Source: Streptomyces flavidovirens DSM 40150 (GTDB taxonomy: Bacteria; Actinomycetota; Actinomycetes; Streptomycetales; Streptomycetaceae). Taken from it: a stretch of 64,000 nt of DNA. The position numbers and the translations under genes were made by a program. Shown in pieces: positions 17,325 to 26,652 of the stretch. The stretch is taken from the NCBI RefSeq assembly GCF_000429085.1, contig NZ_AUBE01000005.1, forward strand, positions 62,001 to 126,000. The letters run 5' to 3'. Numbering within the stretch: the first letter of the stretch is position 1; each line of letters opens with the position of its first letter. The notes under the pieces were generated by a model. It was given only the letters and a program-made list of their open reading frames with translations, did no database searches and was not told the origin of the DNA.

Positions 17325-18047
17325 TCAGCCGGCCTCGCGCACCTGCGCCGGGGTCGGTGCCGTACCGCCGAGGTGCGCCGGGACCCACCAGGTGTCCTCG
17401 GCGTTCTTCGGGCGTACGGGATACGCGCGCTGGGCGGCTTCGAGCAGCTCCTGCACGTGGCCGCGCAGCCGGCGCGTGATGGCGCCCGCGTACTCGTCCG
17501 TGGGCGCGTCCATCGGCTTGCCGACCCGTATCGTCACGGGGATGTGGTTGCGGCCGAAGTTGCGCGGCCTGCCCTTGGTCCAGATGCGCTGGGTGCCCCA
17601 CAGCGCCATCGGGATCAGCGGAACACCGGCCTCCTGGGCCATGCGCGCCGCACCCGACTTGAAGCTCTTGAGCGTGAACGACTCGGAGATCGTCGCCTCG
17701 GGGAAGACCCCGATGATCTCGCCGGAGCGCAGCGAGTCGAGGGCGTGCGCGTACGCCGCCTCGCCGCGCTTGCGGTCCACGGGGATGTGCTTCATGCCGC
17801 GCATCAGCGGTCCGGAGATCTTGTGGCGGAAGACCGAGTCCTTCGCCATGAAACGCACCAGACGCTTCTGCGGCAGCGCGCCGAGTCCCGAGAAGATGAA
17901 GTCCAGGTAGCTGATGTGATTGCTCACCAGTACGGCGCCACCGGTGCGGGGGATGTTCTCAGAACCCTGCGTGTCGATCTTCAGGTCCAGCGCCTTGAAC
18001 AGGGTGAGTGCGGCACCGATGACCGGTCGATAGACGAGTTCTGCCAT
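17325..18047 (-). CDS. 1-acylglycerol-3-phosphate acyltransferase-like protein (LPLAT family)
   Basis: 240 residues. Motif I is VSNHISYLDFIF (NHx4D catalytic pair), motif II MRGMKHIPVDRKRGE, motif III GVFPEATISES (FPEAT in place of FPEGT), and motif IV VPLIPMALWGT. It transfers an acyl chain to a lysophospholipid or related acceptor at the inner membrane face. N-terminal hydrophobic helix near residues 5-20. ATG 18047. Divergent from the thioredoxin gene with a 230-base gap that shows no further gene. Confidence 0.9.
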   Translation of the reverse strand: MAELVYRPVIGAALTLFKALDLKIDTQGSENIPRTGGAVLVSNHISYLDFIFSGLGALPQKRLVRFMAKDSVFRHKISGPLMRGMKHIPVDRKRGEAAYAHALDSLRSGEIIGVFPEATISESFTLKSFKSGAARMAQEAGVPLIPMALWGTQRIWTKGRPRNFGRNHIPVTIRVGKPMDAPTDEYAGAITRRLRGHVQELLEAAQRAYPVRPKNAEDTWWVPAHLGGTAPTPAQVREAG

Positions 18048-18277
18048 GTCAGGGGGGACCCTTCTGTGCCCGGGGAGGGCTCTCCCGGCGGAGGTTACGC
18101 GGCCGTAGGTTTAGCCGCGTTGGGCAGATCGTGCCCCATGAGCGCCCGAGTAGCCAGTCCTGGCGGCGTTCACACGCGAGATTCTCGTCACGTACGGAAA
18201 CATGAGGAATCGTCTCTGTGTGGTGAATGCTGGAAACGAAGATGGAGGAAGCGGCGGAGATCAGCGGGAGGACGAAG

Positions 18278-18604
18278 GTGTCAGGGCACGACGGCGGTAC
18301 GCGACTGAGCGCGGAAGAACTGGGCGCGGAGCCGGGGGAGCGGGCGACGCTCGTGCAGTTCTCCAGCGCGTTCTGCCAGCCCTGCCGCGCGACCCGCAGG
18401 ACCCTCGCCGAAGTGGCCGGCATGGTCGACGGCGTCGCCCACGTGGAGATCGACGCGGAGGCGCGACTCGACCTCGTACGCGAACTCGGCATCCTCGCCA
18501 CACCCACCGTGCTCGTGCTCGACGGAACCGGCCGGGTCGTGCGCAGGGCCTGCGGCCAGCCGCGCCGGGCCGACGTCATCGCCGCGCTCGGCCACGCCGT
18601 ATGA
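18278..18604 (+). CDS. Thioredoxin-fold protein
   Basis: 108 residues from GTG 18278, the usual thioredoxin size. The active site is FSSAFCQPCRATRRTL (CQPC instead of CGPC), and the cis-Pro loop is ILATPTVLVLDGTGRVV. The start was chosen because GGGAGG lies 7 bases before; longer in-frame ATG starts (18227, 18242) have poor sites. It overlaps the flavin reductase by ATGA. Probably cytoplasmic disulfide reductant or a redox partner of the next gene product. Confidence 0.85.
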   Translation: MSGHDGGTRLSAEELGAEPGERATLVQFSSAFCQPCRATRRTLAEVAGMVDGVAHVEIDAEARLDLVRELGILATPTVLVLDGTGRVVRRACGQPRRADVIAALGHAV

Positions 18605-19092
18605 CCGGGGCAGTCCAGGTGGCCTCTCCGGAGCTGCTGCGCTCGGTCTTCAGGCAGCACGCCGCCGGCGTCGCGGTGATCACCGCGCACGGCTCACGCC
18701 CCGTCGGCTTCACCGCCACCTCGCTCAACTCCGTCGCCGCCGATCCGCCGATGATCTCCTTCGGCGTGGGCACCGGCTCGTCCAGCTGGCCCGTGCTGGC
18801 CGAGGCGGAACACATCGGCGTCCACATACTCGCCGAGGAGCAGCGCGACCTGGCGGCCACGTTCGCCCGCAGTGGCGCCGACCGTTTCGCGCCGCCCACC
18901 CGGTGGCGTACGGGACCCGAGGGGGTGCCCGTGCTCGACGGCGTACTGGCGTGGCTGGTGTGCCGTGTGGTGGCGCGCGTGCCCGCGGGGGATCATCGGA
19001 TCGTGCTCGGCCAGGTCGTCGCCGGAGACCCCGCGGGACAGGGCCGGCCGCTGCTCTATCACCAAGGACGCTTCAACGCGCTGCGGGACTGA
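18601..19092 (+). CDS. Flavin reductase-like FMN-binding protein
   Basis: 163 residues. Motifs of the flavin reductase split-barrel family: LRSVFRQHAAGVAVITA, PVGFTATSLNSVAADPPMIS and SSSWPVLAEAEHIGVHIL, ending with the strand GRPLLYHQGRFNAL. Members give reduced FMN to monooxygenases. ATG 18601 is coupled to the thioredoxin stop. No monooxygenase gene is adjacent, so the partner is elsewhere. Confidence 0.88.
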   Translation: MTGAVQVASPELLRSVFRQHAAGVAVITAHGSRPVGFTATSLNSVAADPPMISFGVGTGSSSWPVLAEAEHIGVHILAEEQRDLAATFARSGADRFAPPTRWRTGPEGVPVLDGVLAWLVCRVVARVPAGDHRIVLGQVVAGDPAGQGRPLLYHQGRFNALRD

Positions 19093-19148
19093 GAGTTCCC
19101 GTGTCCGCCGATTACCGCTGATTACGCAGAGTTGGCAAGGTCACAGTT

Positions 19149-19193
19149 CAGAGCGCTTGCTTACTGGGAACGCTCTGGATGTACTGACGAGTA
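19149..19193. promoter_or_regulatory. Two inverted repeats upstream of etfBA
   Basis: CAGAGCG (19149-19155) and CGCTCTG (19171-19177) form a 7-15-7 inverted repeat. TACT-gacg-AGTA (19182-19193) is a second palindrome. Both lie about 110-150 bases before the etfB start and could bind a TetR-type acyl-CoA regulator; the regulator is unknown. Confidence 0.4.
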
Positions 19194-19302
19194 ATATTCC
19201 AGTCGGAGCGGGGTTGGCCCCGACCGGGATCCGCCCCTTCAGGCGCCTATGCTGCCTGCAACGAGGCAGTCAAGAAATAGACGATGCAGTAGGAGAGCCG
19301 GC

Positions 19303-20088
19303 GTGAGCTTGAGGATCGTTGTCTGTGTGAAGTACGTGCCCGACGCCACCGGCGACCGGCACTTCGCCGATGACCTGACCGTCGACCGCGACGACGTCGA
19401 CGGCCTGCTGTCGGAGCTCGACGAGTACGCCGTCGAGCAGGCGCTGCAGATCGCCGACGAGGCCGACGACGCGGAGATCACCGTGCTGACCGTCGGCCCC
19501 GAGGACGCCAAGGACGCCCTGCGCAAGGCACTGTCCATGGGCGCCGACAAGGCCGTCCACGTCGAGGACGACGACCTGCACGGCTCCGACGTCATGGGCA
19601 CCTCGCTGGTGCTCGCCAAGGCCATCGAGAAGACCGGTTACGACCTGGTCATCTGCGGCATGGCGTCGACGGACGGCAGCATGGGCGTGCTCCCGGCGAT
19701 CCTGGCGGAGCGCCTGGGTGTCCCGCAGGTCACGCTGCTCTCCGAGGTCTCCGTCGAGGACGGCACCGTCAAGGGCCGTCGTGACGGTGACGCCGCGAGC
19801 GAGCAGCTTGAGGCCTCCCTGCCGGCCGTCGTGTCCGTGACGGACCAGTCGGGCGAGGCCCGCTACCCGTCCTTCAAGGGCATCATGGCCGCCAAGAAGA
19901 AGCCGGTGGAGTCCCTGGACCTGGACGACCTGGAGATCGACGCCGACGAGGTCGGCCTCGAAGGCTCCTGGACGAAGGTCGACTCCGCCACCGAGCGCCC
20001 GGCGCGCACCGCGGGCACGATCGTCAAGGACGAGGGCGAGGGCGGCAAGCAGCTGGCCGAGTTCCTCGCGGGCCAGAAGTTCATCTGA
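19303..20088 (+). CDS. etfB: Electron transfer flavoprotein subunit beta
   Basis: 261 residues. It opens LRIVVCVKYVPDATGD, the usual N-terminus of ETF-beta, and contains DEYAVEQALQIAD and the AMP/loop signature ICGMASTDGSMGVLPAILAE. With EtfA it carries electrons from acyl-CoA dehydrogenases to ETF:quinone oxidoreductase. GTG 19303 with AGGAGA upstream was preferred over the 18-residue longer frame. First gene of etfBA; 60 bases separate it from etfA. Confidence 0.95.
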   Translation: MSLRIVVCVKYVPDATGDRHFADDLTVDRDDVDGLLSELDEYAVEQALQIADEADDAEITVLTVGPEDAKDALRKALSMGADKAVHVEDDDLHGSDVMGTSLVLAKAIEKTGYDLVICGMASTDGSMGVLPAILAERLGVPQVTLLSEVSVEDGTVKGRRDGDAASEQLEASLPAVVSVTDQSGEARYPSFKGIMAAKKKPVESLDLDDLEIDADEVGLEGSWTKVDSATERPARTAGTIVKDEGEGGKQLAEFLAGQKFI

Positions 20089-20148
20089 TCCCGCGCGCCC
20101 CCAGAGCTGCCCCCATTCGTCTTTTCGCACTCGCAGGAGAGCATTTCC

Positions 20149-21111
20149 ATGGCTGAAGTTCTCGTCTACGTCGACCACGTGGACGGCGCCGTCCGCAAGC
20201 CCACCCTTGAGCTGCTGACGCTCGCCCGCCGCATCGGCGAGCCCGTCGCGGTCGCGCTCGGCAACGGCGCCGAGGCCACCGCCGGGGTGCTCGCCGAGCA
20301 CGGCGCCGTCAAGGTCCTCACCGCCGACGCCCCCGAGTTCGCCGACTACCTCGTCGTACCGAAGGTCGACGCGCTCCAGGCCGCGTACGACGCCGTGTCC
20401 CCGGCCGCCGTGCTCGTGCCGTCCTCCGCCGAGGCCAAGGAGATCGCGGCCCGCCTCGCGGTCCGTATCGGCTCCGGCATCATCACGGACGCCGTCGACC
20501 TGGAAGCCGGTGAGGAGGGCCCGGTGGCCACGCAGGCCGTGTTCGCCGCCTCGTACACCACCAAGTCCCGCGTCTCCAAGGGCACCCCGGTCATCACCGT
20601 CAAGCCGAACTCGGCGCCCGTCGAGGCCGCCCCGGCCGCGGGCACCGTCGAGGCGCTCGCCGTCTCCTTCGGCAAGAACGCGACCGGCACCAAGGTCGTC
20701 TCGCGCACCCCGCGCGAGTCCACCGGCCGCCCCGAGCTGACCGAGGCCGCGATCGTGGTCTCCGGCGGCCGCGGCGTCAACGGCGCCGAGAACTTCCACG
20801 TCATCGAGGCACTCGCCGACTCGCTCGGCGCGGCTGTCGGCGCCTCGCGCGCCGCCGTGGACGCCGGCTGGTACCCGCACTCCAACCAGGTCGGCCAGAC
20901 CGGCAAGTCGGTCTCCCCGCAGCTCTACATCGCGTCCGGCATCTCCGGCGCGATCCAGCACCGGGCCGGCATGCAGACCTCGAAGACGATCGTCGCCATC
21001 AACAAGGACGCCGAGGCCCCGATCTTCGACCTCGTCGACTACGGCGTGGTCGGCGACCTCTTCGCGGTCGTCCCGCAGCTCACCGACGAGGTCAACGCGC
21101 GCAAGGGCTGA
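20149..21111 (+). CDS. etfA: Electron transfer flavoprotein subunit alpha
   Basis: 320 residues. The C-terminal FAD-binding domain is clear: [52 protein letters not shown] and [19 protein letters not shown]. The N-terminal domain pairs with EtfB. ATG 20149 with AGGAGA about 10 bases upstream. Part of fatty-acid or amino-acid oxidation electron flow. Followed by a strong terminator. Confidence 0.95.
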   Translation: MAEVLVYVDHVDGAVRKPTLELLTLARRIGEPVAVALGNGAEATAGVLAEHGAVKVLTADAPEFADYLVVPKVDALQAAYDAVSPAAVLVPSSAEAKEIAARLAVRIGSGIITDAVDLEAGEEGPVATQAVFAASYTTKSRVSKGTPVITVKPNSAPVEAAPAAGTVEALAVSFGKNATGTKVVSRTPRESTGRPELTEAAIVVSGGRGVNGAENFHVIEALADSLGAAVGASRAAVDAGWYPHSNQVGQTGKSVSPQLYIASGISGAIQHRAGMQTSKTIVAINKDAEAPIFDLVDYGVVGDLFAVVPQLTDEVNARKG

Positions 21112-21137
21112 CCTCCGCAGCGGCGAAGCCGTCGGGC

Positions 21138-21176
21138 GCCGGGGCCGTGTGGTGATCTTCACCGCGCGGCCCCGGC
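21138..21176 (+). terminator. Two-tier hairpin terminating etfBA
   Basis: GCCGGGGCCG (21138-21147) pairs with CGGCCCCGGC (21167-21176). Inside, GGTGA/TCACC (21151-21163) forms a second helix, separated by matched 3-base bulges. It begins 26 bases after the etfA stop. Confidence 0.8.
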
Positions 21177-21270
21177 CGCTTTCCGGAGACCATTGACGCA
21201 GGTCACGACCGGCCGTTAACTTCGCCATGCGGATTGTTGATTCCGTGCAGCGGAAAACTGGAGGGTTGGA

Positions 21271-22563
21271 ATGGGTCAGCAGGAGAAGGTGGCGACAAGC
21301 CTCGCGGGCGCGGTCAGCGAGGACATCAGCGCCTCGCTCGTACCGGTCGACGAGGAGCTTGCCCGCCGCTACCCGGGAGACCCGGGCACCCGCCAGCCCG
21401 TACACACCGTCTACGTACCCGGTGACGCCTTCGCCGCCGACACCGTCCGCTCATGGGGCGACCAGGCCCTGGCGGCGCTCGACGAGCACGCCCCGGACGC
21501 CAGGTCCTTCGCCTCGGTCCTCGGTCTGTCCGACGAGCTCGCGGACGACGTGTACGGCCGGGTGCGCGCCAAGCTGGAGCGCGAGCCGATCGAGGACCTG
21601 CGGGTCGACTTCGAAGACGGCTACAGCGGCAAGGACGAGGATGCCGACGCCGCCCGCGCCGCGCGGCTGATCTCGCAGGCGTACGGAGACGGCACGGCCG
21701 CCCCGTACATGGGCATCCGCATGAAGTGCATGGAGGCCGCTGTACGCGACCGCGGCATCCGCACCACCGACATCTTCCTGACCGGCCTCATGGAGCACGG
21801 CGGTCTGCCCGACGGGCTGGTGCTGACGCTGCCGAAGGTGACCTACGCCGAGCAGGTCACGGCGTTCGTCCGGCTGCTCGAAGCGTTCGAGAAGGCGCGC
21901 GGCCTGGACGCCGGGCGGATCGGCTTCGAGATCCAGATCGAGACCAGCCAGTCCATCCTCGCCGCCGACGGCACCGCCGCCGTGGCCCGCATGATCGACG
22001 CCGCCGAGGGGCGCGCCACCGGTCTGCACTACGGCACCTTCGACTACAGCGCCTGCCTCGGCGTCTCCGCCGCCTACCAGGCCAGCGACCACCCGGCGGC
22101 CGATCACGCCAAGGCGGTCATGCAGGTCGCCGCCGCGGGCACCGGCGTACGGGTCTCGGACGGCTCCACCAACGTCCTGCCGGTCGGTACGACGCACAAC
22201 GTCCACGAGGCCTGGCGACTGCACTACGGCCTCACCCGCCGCGCCCTGGCCCGCGCCTACTACCAGGGCTGGGACATGCACCCCGGCCACCTGCCGACCC
22301 GTTACGCCGCCGTCTTCGCCTTCTACCGCGAGGGCTTCGAGCAGGCCGCCGCCCGGCTCGCCGCCTACGCCGGCCAGGCGGCGGGCGGCGACATCGCCGA
22401 CGAGCCCGCCAGCGCCAAGGCGCTCGCCTCCTACCTGCTGCGCGGCATCGACTGCGGCGCCCTCGACACCGCCGAGGTCGCCCGCCTCACCGGTCTGACC
22501 CGCGTGGACCTCGACGGCTTCGCGTCGCCGCGCCGGGGGGACCTCACGGCAACGGCCAACTAA
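21271..22563 (+). CDS. DUF6986 aldolase-like protein (HpcH/HpaI / citrate-lyase-beta related)
   Basis: 430 residues. TIM-barrel aldolase signatures: DLRVDFEDGYSGKDEDADA, TLPKVTYAEQVTAF, GFEIQIETSQSILAADG (Glu ligand and Arg/phosphate region) and GLHYGTFDYSACLG. Related enzymes cleave or form acyl-CoA or pyruvate C-C bonds; Streptomyces copies are sometimes labelled PEP kinase without evidence. ATG 21271 has GGAGGG 8 bases upstream. It stands alone between etfBA and a kinase gene. Confidence 0.85.
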   Translation: MGQQEKVATSLAGAVSEDISASLVPVDEELARRYPGDPGTRQPVHTVYVPGDAFAADTVRSWGDQALAALDEHAPDARSFASVLGLSDELADDVYGRVRAKLEREPIEDLRVDFEDGYSGKDEDADAARAARLISQAYGDGTAAPYMGIRMKCMEAAVRDRGIRTTDIFLTGLMEHGGLPDGLVLTLPKVTYAEQVTAFVRLLEAFEKARGLDAGRIGFEIQIETSQSILAADGTAAVARMIDAAEGRATGLHYGTFDYSACLGVSAAYQASDHPAADHAKAVMQVAAAGTGVRVSDGSTNVLPVGTTHNVHEAWRLHYGLTRRALARAYYQGWDMHPGHLPTRYAAVFAFYREGFEQAAARLAAYAGQAAGGDIADEPASAKALASYLLRGIDCGALDTAEVARLTGLTRVDLDGFASPRRGDLTATAN

Positions 22564-22658
22564 CAACCGCGGGCGGCGTTCGCGGCCGTCACCACCGCTG
22601 TCACCGCTGCCCCGTACTCTGTACCCGGGTCAGTCGGAACACAGGGAACGGGGCAGCG

Positions 22659-24470
22659 GTGGCTACGGGGGAGAACGCGCGGTTGGCCGGCCGCTACCGG
22701 GTGGTCGAACAGCTCGGACGCGGCGGCATGGGCGTCGTCTGGCGCGCCGTCGACGAGGTGCTCGGACGCCAGGTCGCGGTCAAGGAACTGCGTACGTACA
22801 ACGACTCGTCGGGGCCCGAACTGGACGGCCTGCGGATCCGGATGCAGCGCGAGGCGCGGGCCGCCGCGCGTGTGCGCCACCCCGGAGTCGTCGCCGTGCA
22901 CGACGTCACCGAGCACGACGGCCGCCCGGTCATCGTCATGGAACTCGTCGACGGGCCCTCCCTGGACGACGTACTGAGCGAGCGCGGACTTCTGGACCCG
23001 CGCGAAGCCGCGTCCATCGGCGCCAGGGTGCTGGAGGCGCTCGGCGCCGCGCACGCCGTCGGGGTGCTGCACCGCGACGTCAAGCCGGGCAATGTGCTGC
23101 TCGACCGCAACGGGCGGGTGGTTCTCACCGACTTCGGGATCGCCGCGATGGACGATCCGGGCGACGGCTCCACGACGCACCTCACGCGCAGTGGTGAACT
23201 GGTCGGCTCGCTGGACTACTTGGCGCCCGAGCGCGCCCAGGGGCATGAACCGGGGCCGGCGTCGGACGTATGGGCGCTCGGCGCGACGCTGTACGCGGCG
23301 GTGGAGGGCGGTTCCCCGTTCCGCCGTACATCGGCCTGGTCGACGCTTACCGCGATCGTCGTGGATCCGCTGCCGGAGCCGCGCCGGTCGGGGCCGCTGG
23401 GACCCGTACTCCAGCGGCTGATGCACAAGGACCCGGCGCGGCGCCCCGGCGCCCAGGAGGCGGCGCGGCTGCTCGAAGCGGTCGCCGCCGGCGAGGACAC
23501 GGCGGCGGTGGCGGATGACGGTGTCCGGGGCGGCGGTGCGCCCCGCGAGGCGACCGTACGCGAAATGCTGCCGCACCGGCCGCAGGGATTCGGCCCGGTG
23601 GTCAGCCCACCGCCCGCACACTCCGCGCCGCCCGCACAGCCGTCAGAGCAGCCCGCCACGGCCGCGGTGCAGGCGGCCGCGCACGGGTCCGCGCCGGAGC
23701 GCAGGCCGGGCCGGGGCAGGGCGGCCCTGGTGGCGGCCGGCGTCGCCGTGGTCCTGCTGGCCGGTGGCGGCGTGACGTACGTCCTCACCGGCGGCACGGA
23801 AACCGCGTCCGGCGAGCTGGCGAAGGGGTCGGGGGAGAGCGCGTCGCCCCGCGGCGTCGAGCGCACACCGGCGGCGGGCGAGTCGTCCACCCCGAAGAAG
23901 CCCGACGGAACCAAGCCCTCCGGGCAGGGCCCCGAGAAGACCCCACGACCGGACGCGAAGCCCGCGGCGGGCGGCAGCGACGGCGGCAAGGACGCGGGCG
24001 GCAAGGGGGCCGGCGGCAAGGACTCCGGCGGCTCGGACGGCGGCGCTTCCGGTACGTCGGCCTCGTCCGGCGGTGCGGACGCGTCGGGCGGGTCCGGTGT
24101 TTCGGGCGGGTCGGCGGCCGGCGGGTCAGCGAGCGGCGGTTCGACGACCACGGCCGGCGGGGGTGGCCACGGCGACCCGGCTCCCGCGCCCGCCTGCCAC
24201 GGCATCGGCGGCGGCAAGTACAACTGCACGGTCTGGCAGACCGCGAAGTCATACACGGCGTCCGGCGCCGAGGCCGGTGTGCTGAACGCGGGCACCAACT
24301 ACTTCTACTGCCAGCAGAACCTGGGCCGCAGGGAGACCTCCGGCGAGTGGACGAACGTCTGGTGGGCCAAGACCGACGACGACAGCGGCAACACCGGCGT
24401 CTTCGTCAGCGACGTCTACATCAAGGGCGGCGCCAACGACCAGCCGGTGCCCGGCCTGCCCGTCTGCTGA
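22659..24470 (+). CDS. PknB-type Ser/Thr kinase with secreted cysteine-containing domain
   Basis: 603 residues. Kinase domain (about 10-270): glycine loop LGRGGMGVVW, VAVKEL with the ATP Lys, HRDVKPGNVLLD catalytic loop, DFGIA and LAPERAQG. Then a Pro/Ala-rich juxtamembrane part, one membrane helix (about 356-378, LVAAGVAVVLLAGGG), a 130-residue Ser/Gly/Lys-rich linker and a C-terminal domain (513-603) with four cysteines that looks like an SH3-type wall domain (VLNAGTNYFYCQQNLG). No PASTA repeats. GTG 22659 is the start; the upstream open frame is non-coding. The protein should sense an external signal and phosphorylate cytoplasmic targets. Confidence 0.92.
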   Translation: MATGENARLAGRYRVVEQLGRGGMGVVWRAVDEVLGRQVAVKELRTYNDSSGPELDGLRIRMQREARAAARVRHPGVVAVHDVTEHDGRPVIVMELVDGPSLDDVLSERGLLDPREAASIGARVLEALGAAHAVGVLHRDVKPGNVLLDRNGRVVLTDFGIAAMDDPGDGSTTHLTRSGELVGSLDYLAPERAQGHEPGPASDVWALGATLYAAVEGGSPFRRTSAWSTLTAIVVDPLPEPRRSGPLGPVLQRLMHKDPARRPGAQEAARLLEAVAAGEDTAAVADDGVRGGGAPREATVREMLPHRPQGFGPVVSPPPAHSAPPAQPSEQPATAAVQAAAHGSAPERRPGRGRAALVAAGVAVVLLAGGGVTYVLTGGTETASGELAKGSGESASPRGVERTPAAGESSTPKKPDGTKPSGQGPEKTPRPDAKPAAGGSDGGKDAGGKGAGGKDSGGSDGGASGTSASSGGADASGGSGVSGGSAAGGSASGGSTTTAGGGGHGDPAPAPACHGIGGGKYNCTVWQTAKSYTASGAEAGVLNAGTNYFYCQQNLGRRETSGEWTNVWWAKTDDDSGNTGVFVSDVYIKGGANDQPVPGLPVC

Positions 24471-24485
24471 GGCGGTGCGCCGGCC

Positions 24486-25526
24486 TCAGCGCGTGTACGG
24501 CGGGATCTCGCCCGAGCCGCGCGCGATGAGGCGGGTCGGCAGTTCCACGCGCGCGGGAGCGTCGTTCACGCCGTCGAGGCGGCGGAAGAGGCGGTCGGCC
24601 GCGGTGCGGCCCAGCAGGGCGGCGTCCTGCGCGACGACGGTGAGGCCGGGCCGGAGGAGGTCCGCGAGTTCGATGTCGTCGAACCCGACGAGCGCGACGG
24701 GGTGCTCCCGGCCGGCGAGGACCCGTACCACCGTCACCGTCACCCGGTTGTTGCCCGCGAAGATCGCGGTGACGGGCTCGGGAGCGTCCAGCATCGCGGT
24801 GACCGCCTCCCGTACCCGCTCGGGAGCCGTGCTGCCGAGCGACACCCAGGCGTCGTCGGCGGGCAGCCCGGCCGCCTCCATCGCGGCGTAGTAGCCGCGG
24901 AGGCGCTCGCCCGCCGTGTGGATGCTCGGCTGGTCGCCGATGAAGCCGATACGCCGGTGGCCGTGCCCGATCAGATGCGCCACGCCCTCGCGCGCGCCGC
25001 CGAAGCTGTCGGAGAGCACCACGTCGGCGTCGATCTTCCCGGCGGGGCGGTCCACGAAGACGGTGGCGACACCCGCCGCGATCTCCGGCTCCAGATAGCG
25101 GTGGTCGTCCCCGGCCGGGATCACGATCAGCCCGTCGACCCGCCGGGCGCACAGCGCGAGTACCAACTCCTGCTCACGGGCCGGGTCTTCGGCACTCGAC
25201 CCGTTGATGAGGAGGGCGCCGTGGGCGCGGGCCACTTCCTCGACGGCGCGGTTCAGCGGCCCGTAGAACGGGTCGGCGAGGTCTTCCAGTACCAGGCCGA
25301 TGCTGGCGGTGCGGCCCTTGCGCAGTACGCGCGCGCTGTCGTTGCGGCGGAAGCCCAGCGCCTCGATCGCCTCCTGGACACGCTGTTCGGTGTCGGGCGT
25401 GACGCCCGGTTCGCCGTTCACGACGCGCGAGACCGTCTTGAGGCCGACTCCGGCGCGGGCGGCGACGTCCTTCATGGTCGGCCGGTTGCCGTAACGGAGC
25501 TCGGGGCGGCTTTCGGTCTCGGCCAC
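24486..25526 (-). CDS. LacI-family transcriptional regulator
   Basis: 346 residues. Helix-turn-helix and hinge (about 17-70): TMKDVAARAGVGLKTVSRVV, ending RVLRKGRTASIGLVL. The periplasmic-binding-like ligand domain follows, with PFYGPLNRAVEEVA, DGLIVIPAG and VALVGFDDIELADLL. GTG 25526 was chosen (AGGA upstream); an internal ATG at the MKDVA position lacks a ribosome site. Divergent from a ROK sugar kinase; the palindrome between them is the probable operator. Confidence 0.9.
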   Translation of the reverse strand: MAETESRPELRYGNRPTMKDVAARAGVGLKTVSRVVNGEPGVTPDTEQRVQEAIEALGFRRNDSARVLRKGRTASIGLVLEDLADPFYGPLNRAVEEVARAHGALLINGSSAEDPAREQELVLALCARRVDGLIVIPAGDDHRYLEPEIAAGVATVFVDRPAGKIDADVVLSDSFGGAREGVAHLIGHGHRRIGFIGDQPSIHTAGERLRGYYAAMEAAGLPADDAWVSLGSTAPERVREAVTAMLDAPEPVTAIFAGNNRVTVTVVRVLAGREHPVALVGFDDIELADLLRPGLTVVAQDAALLGRTAADRLFRRLDGVNDAPARVELPTRLIARGSGEIPPYTR

Positions 25527-25595
25527 AGTTGCGATGTCCTGTCGTAGTCGGGTGCGGTCGGTGTTCGAACGGTGTGGCGTCGAGCATAGGGCCTG

Positions 25596-25607
25596 GACAA
25601 CGTTGTC
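25596..25607. promoter_or_regulatory. LacI-type operator GACAACGTTGTC
   Basis: A perfect 12-base palindrome with the central CG typical of LacI/GalR sites. It lies in the 142-base gap between the divergent lacI-type gene and the ROK kinase, 61 bases before the kinase start, well placed to repress both. Confidence 0.65.
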
Positions 25608-25668
25608 AACTGAATGGAGACTGGCTCTGACCTGCCACCCCCCCTGCCCGCCTGGAGATCCGACACCG

Positions 25669-26640
25669 ATGCACACCGACCTCGTCGCCGCCCTCGACAT
25701 CGGCGGCACCAAGATCGCCGGCGCGCTGGTGGACGGTGACGGCCGGATTCTGCTGCGCGCGCAGCGGCCGACGCCCGCCCGGGAGGACGGCGAGAGCGTG
25801 ATGCGCGCCGTCGGCGCGGTCTTCGCGCAACTGACCGCCTCCCCCCTCTGGGAGCGCGCCACGGCCGTCGGTATCGGCAGCGCGGGCCCCGTGGACGCCT
25901 CCGCCGGCACGGTCAGCCCCGTCAACGTCCCCGGCTGGCGCGACTTTCCGCTCGTCGAGCGGGTGCACCGGGCAGCGGGCGGCCGACCGGTCACCCTCGT
26001 CGGTGACGGTGTGGCGATGACGGCCGCCGAGCACTGGCAGGGCGCGGCCCGCGGTTACGGCAACGCGCTGTGCCTGGTCGTCTCCACGGGCGTCGGCGGC
26101 GGCCTGGTCCTGGACGGCCGGCTCCATCCGGGGCCGACGGGCAACGCCGGCCACATCGGTCACATCAGCGTCGACCTGGACGGCGACCCGTGCCCGTGCG
26201 GATCGCGCGGCTGTGTCGAACGGATCGCCAGCGGCCCCAACATCGCGCGCCGCGCGCTCGCCCGGGGCTGGCGTCCCGGACCGGACGGAGACGCCACCGC
26301 CGCGGCGGTGGCGGCGGCAGCCCGCGCCGGGGACCCCGTCGCCGTCGCGTCGTACCGGCGGGCCGCCCAGGCCCTGGCCGCCGGCATCGCCGCCACCGCC
26401 ACGCTCGTCGAGATCGAGATCGCCGTCATCGGCGGGGGAGTGGCGGGCGCGGGCGACGTACTCTTCACGCCACTGCGCCGCGCGCTGCGCGACTACGCCA
26501 CACTCTCCTTCGCGCAGCGCGTCAAGGTTGCCCCGGCCCTGACCGGAACCGACGCGGGCCTGGTCGGCGCGGCAGCCGCCGCATCCCTCGGCGGGAAGCC
26601 GGACGAGGCGGCGGCGTACGTCGGCCGGCCGCACGGCTGA
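25669..26640 (+). CDS. ROK-family sugar kinase
   Basis: 323 residues. ATP loop ALDIGGTKIAGALVDGDG at the N-terminus, VVSTGVGGGLVLDGRL, the catalytic and zinc region GNAGHIGHISVDLD followed by CPCGSRGCVERIASG (CxCGxxGCxE). Kinases of this type phosphorylate glucose, N-acetylglucosamine or N-acetylmannosamine. ATG 25669 with GGAG upstream. Controlled by the divergent LacI protein; no transporter gene is next to it. Confidence 0.9.
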   Translation: MHTDLVAALDIGGTKIAGALVDGDGRILLRAQRPTPAREDGESVMRAVGAVFAQLTASPLWERATAVGIGSAGPVDASAGTVSPVNVPGWRDFPLVERVHRAAGGRPVTLVGDGVAMTAAEHWQGAARGYGNALCLVVSTGVGGGLVLDGRLHPGPTGNAGHIGHISVDLDGDPCPCGSRGCVERIASGPNIARRALARGWRPGPDGDATAAAVAAAARAGDPVAVASYRRAAQALAAGIAATATLVEIEIAVIGGGVAGAGDVLFTPLRRALRDYATLSFAQRVKVAPALTGTDAGLVGAAAAASLGGKPDEAAAYVGRPHG

Positions 26641-26652
26641 CCTCACGTCAGG

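Noticed and set aside
19270..21405. 711-aa minus-strand frame opposite etfBA
   Set aside because: Antisense shadow caused by codon bias; etfB and etfA on the plus strand have complete family signatures.
21453..22658. 400-residue N-terminal extension of the kinase
   Set aside because: It overlaps the DUF6986 gene in another frame and is Arg-rich nonsense; the kinase starts at GTG 22659.
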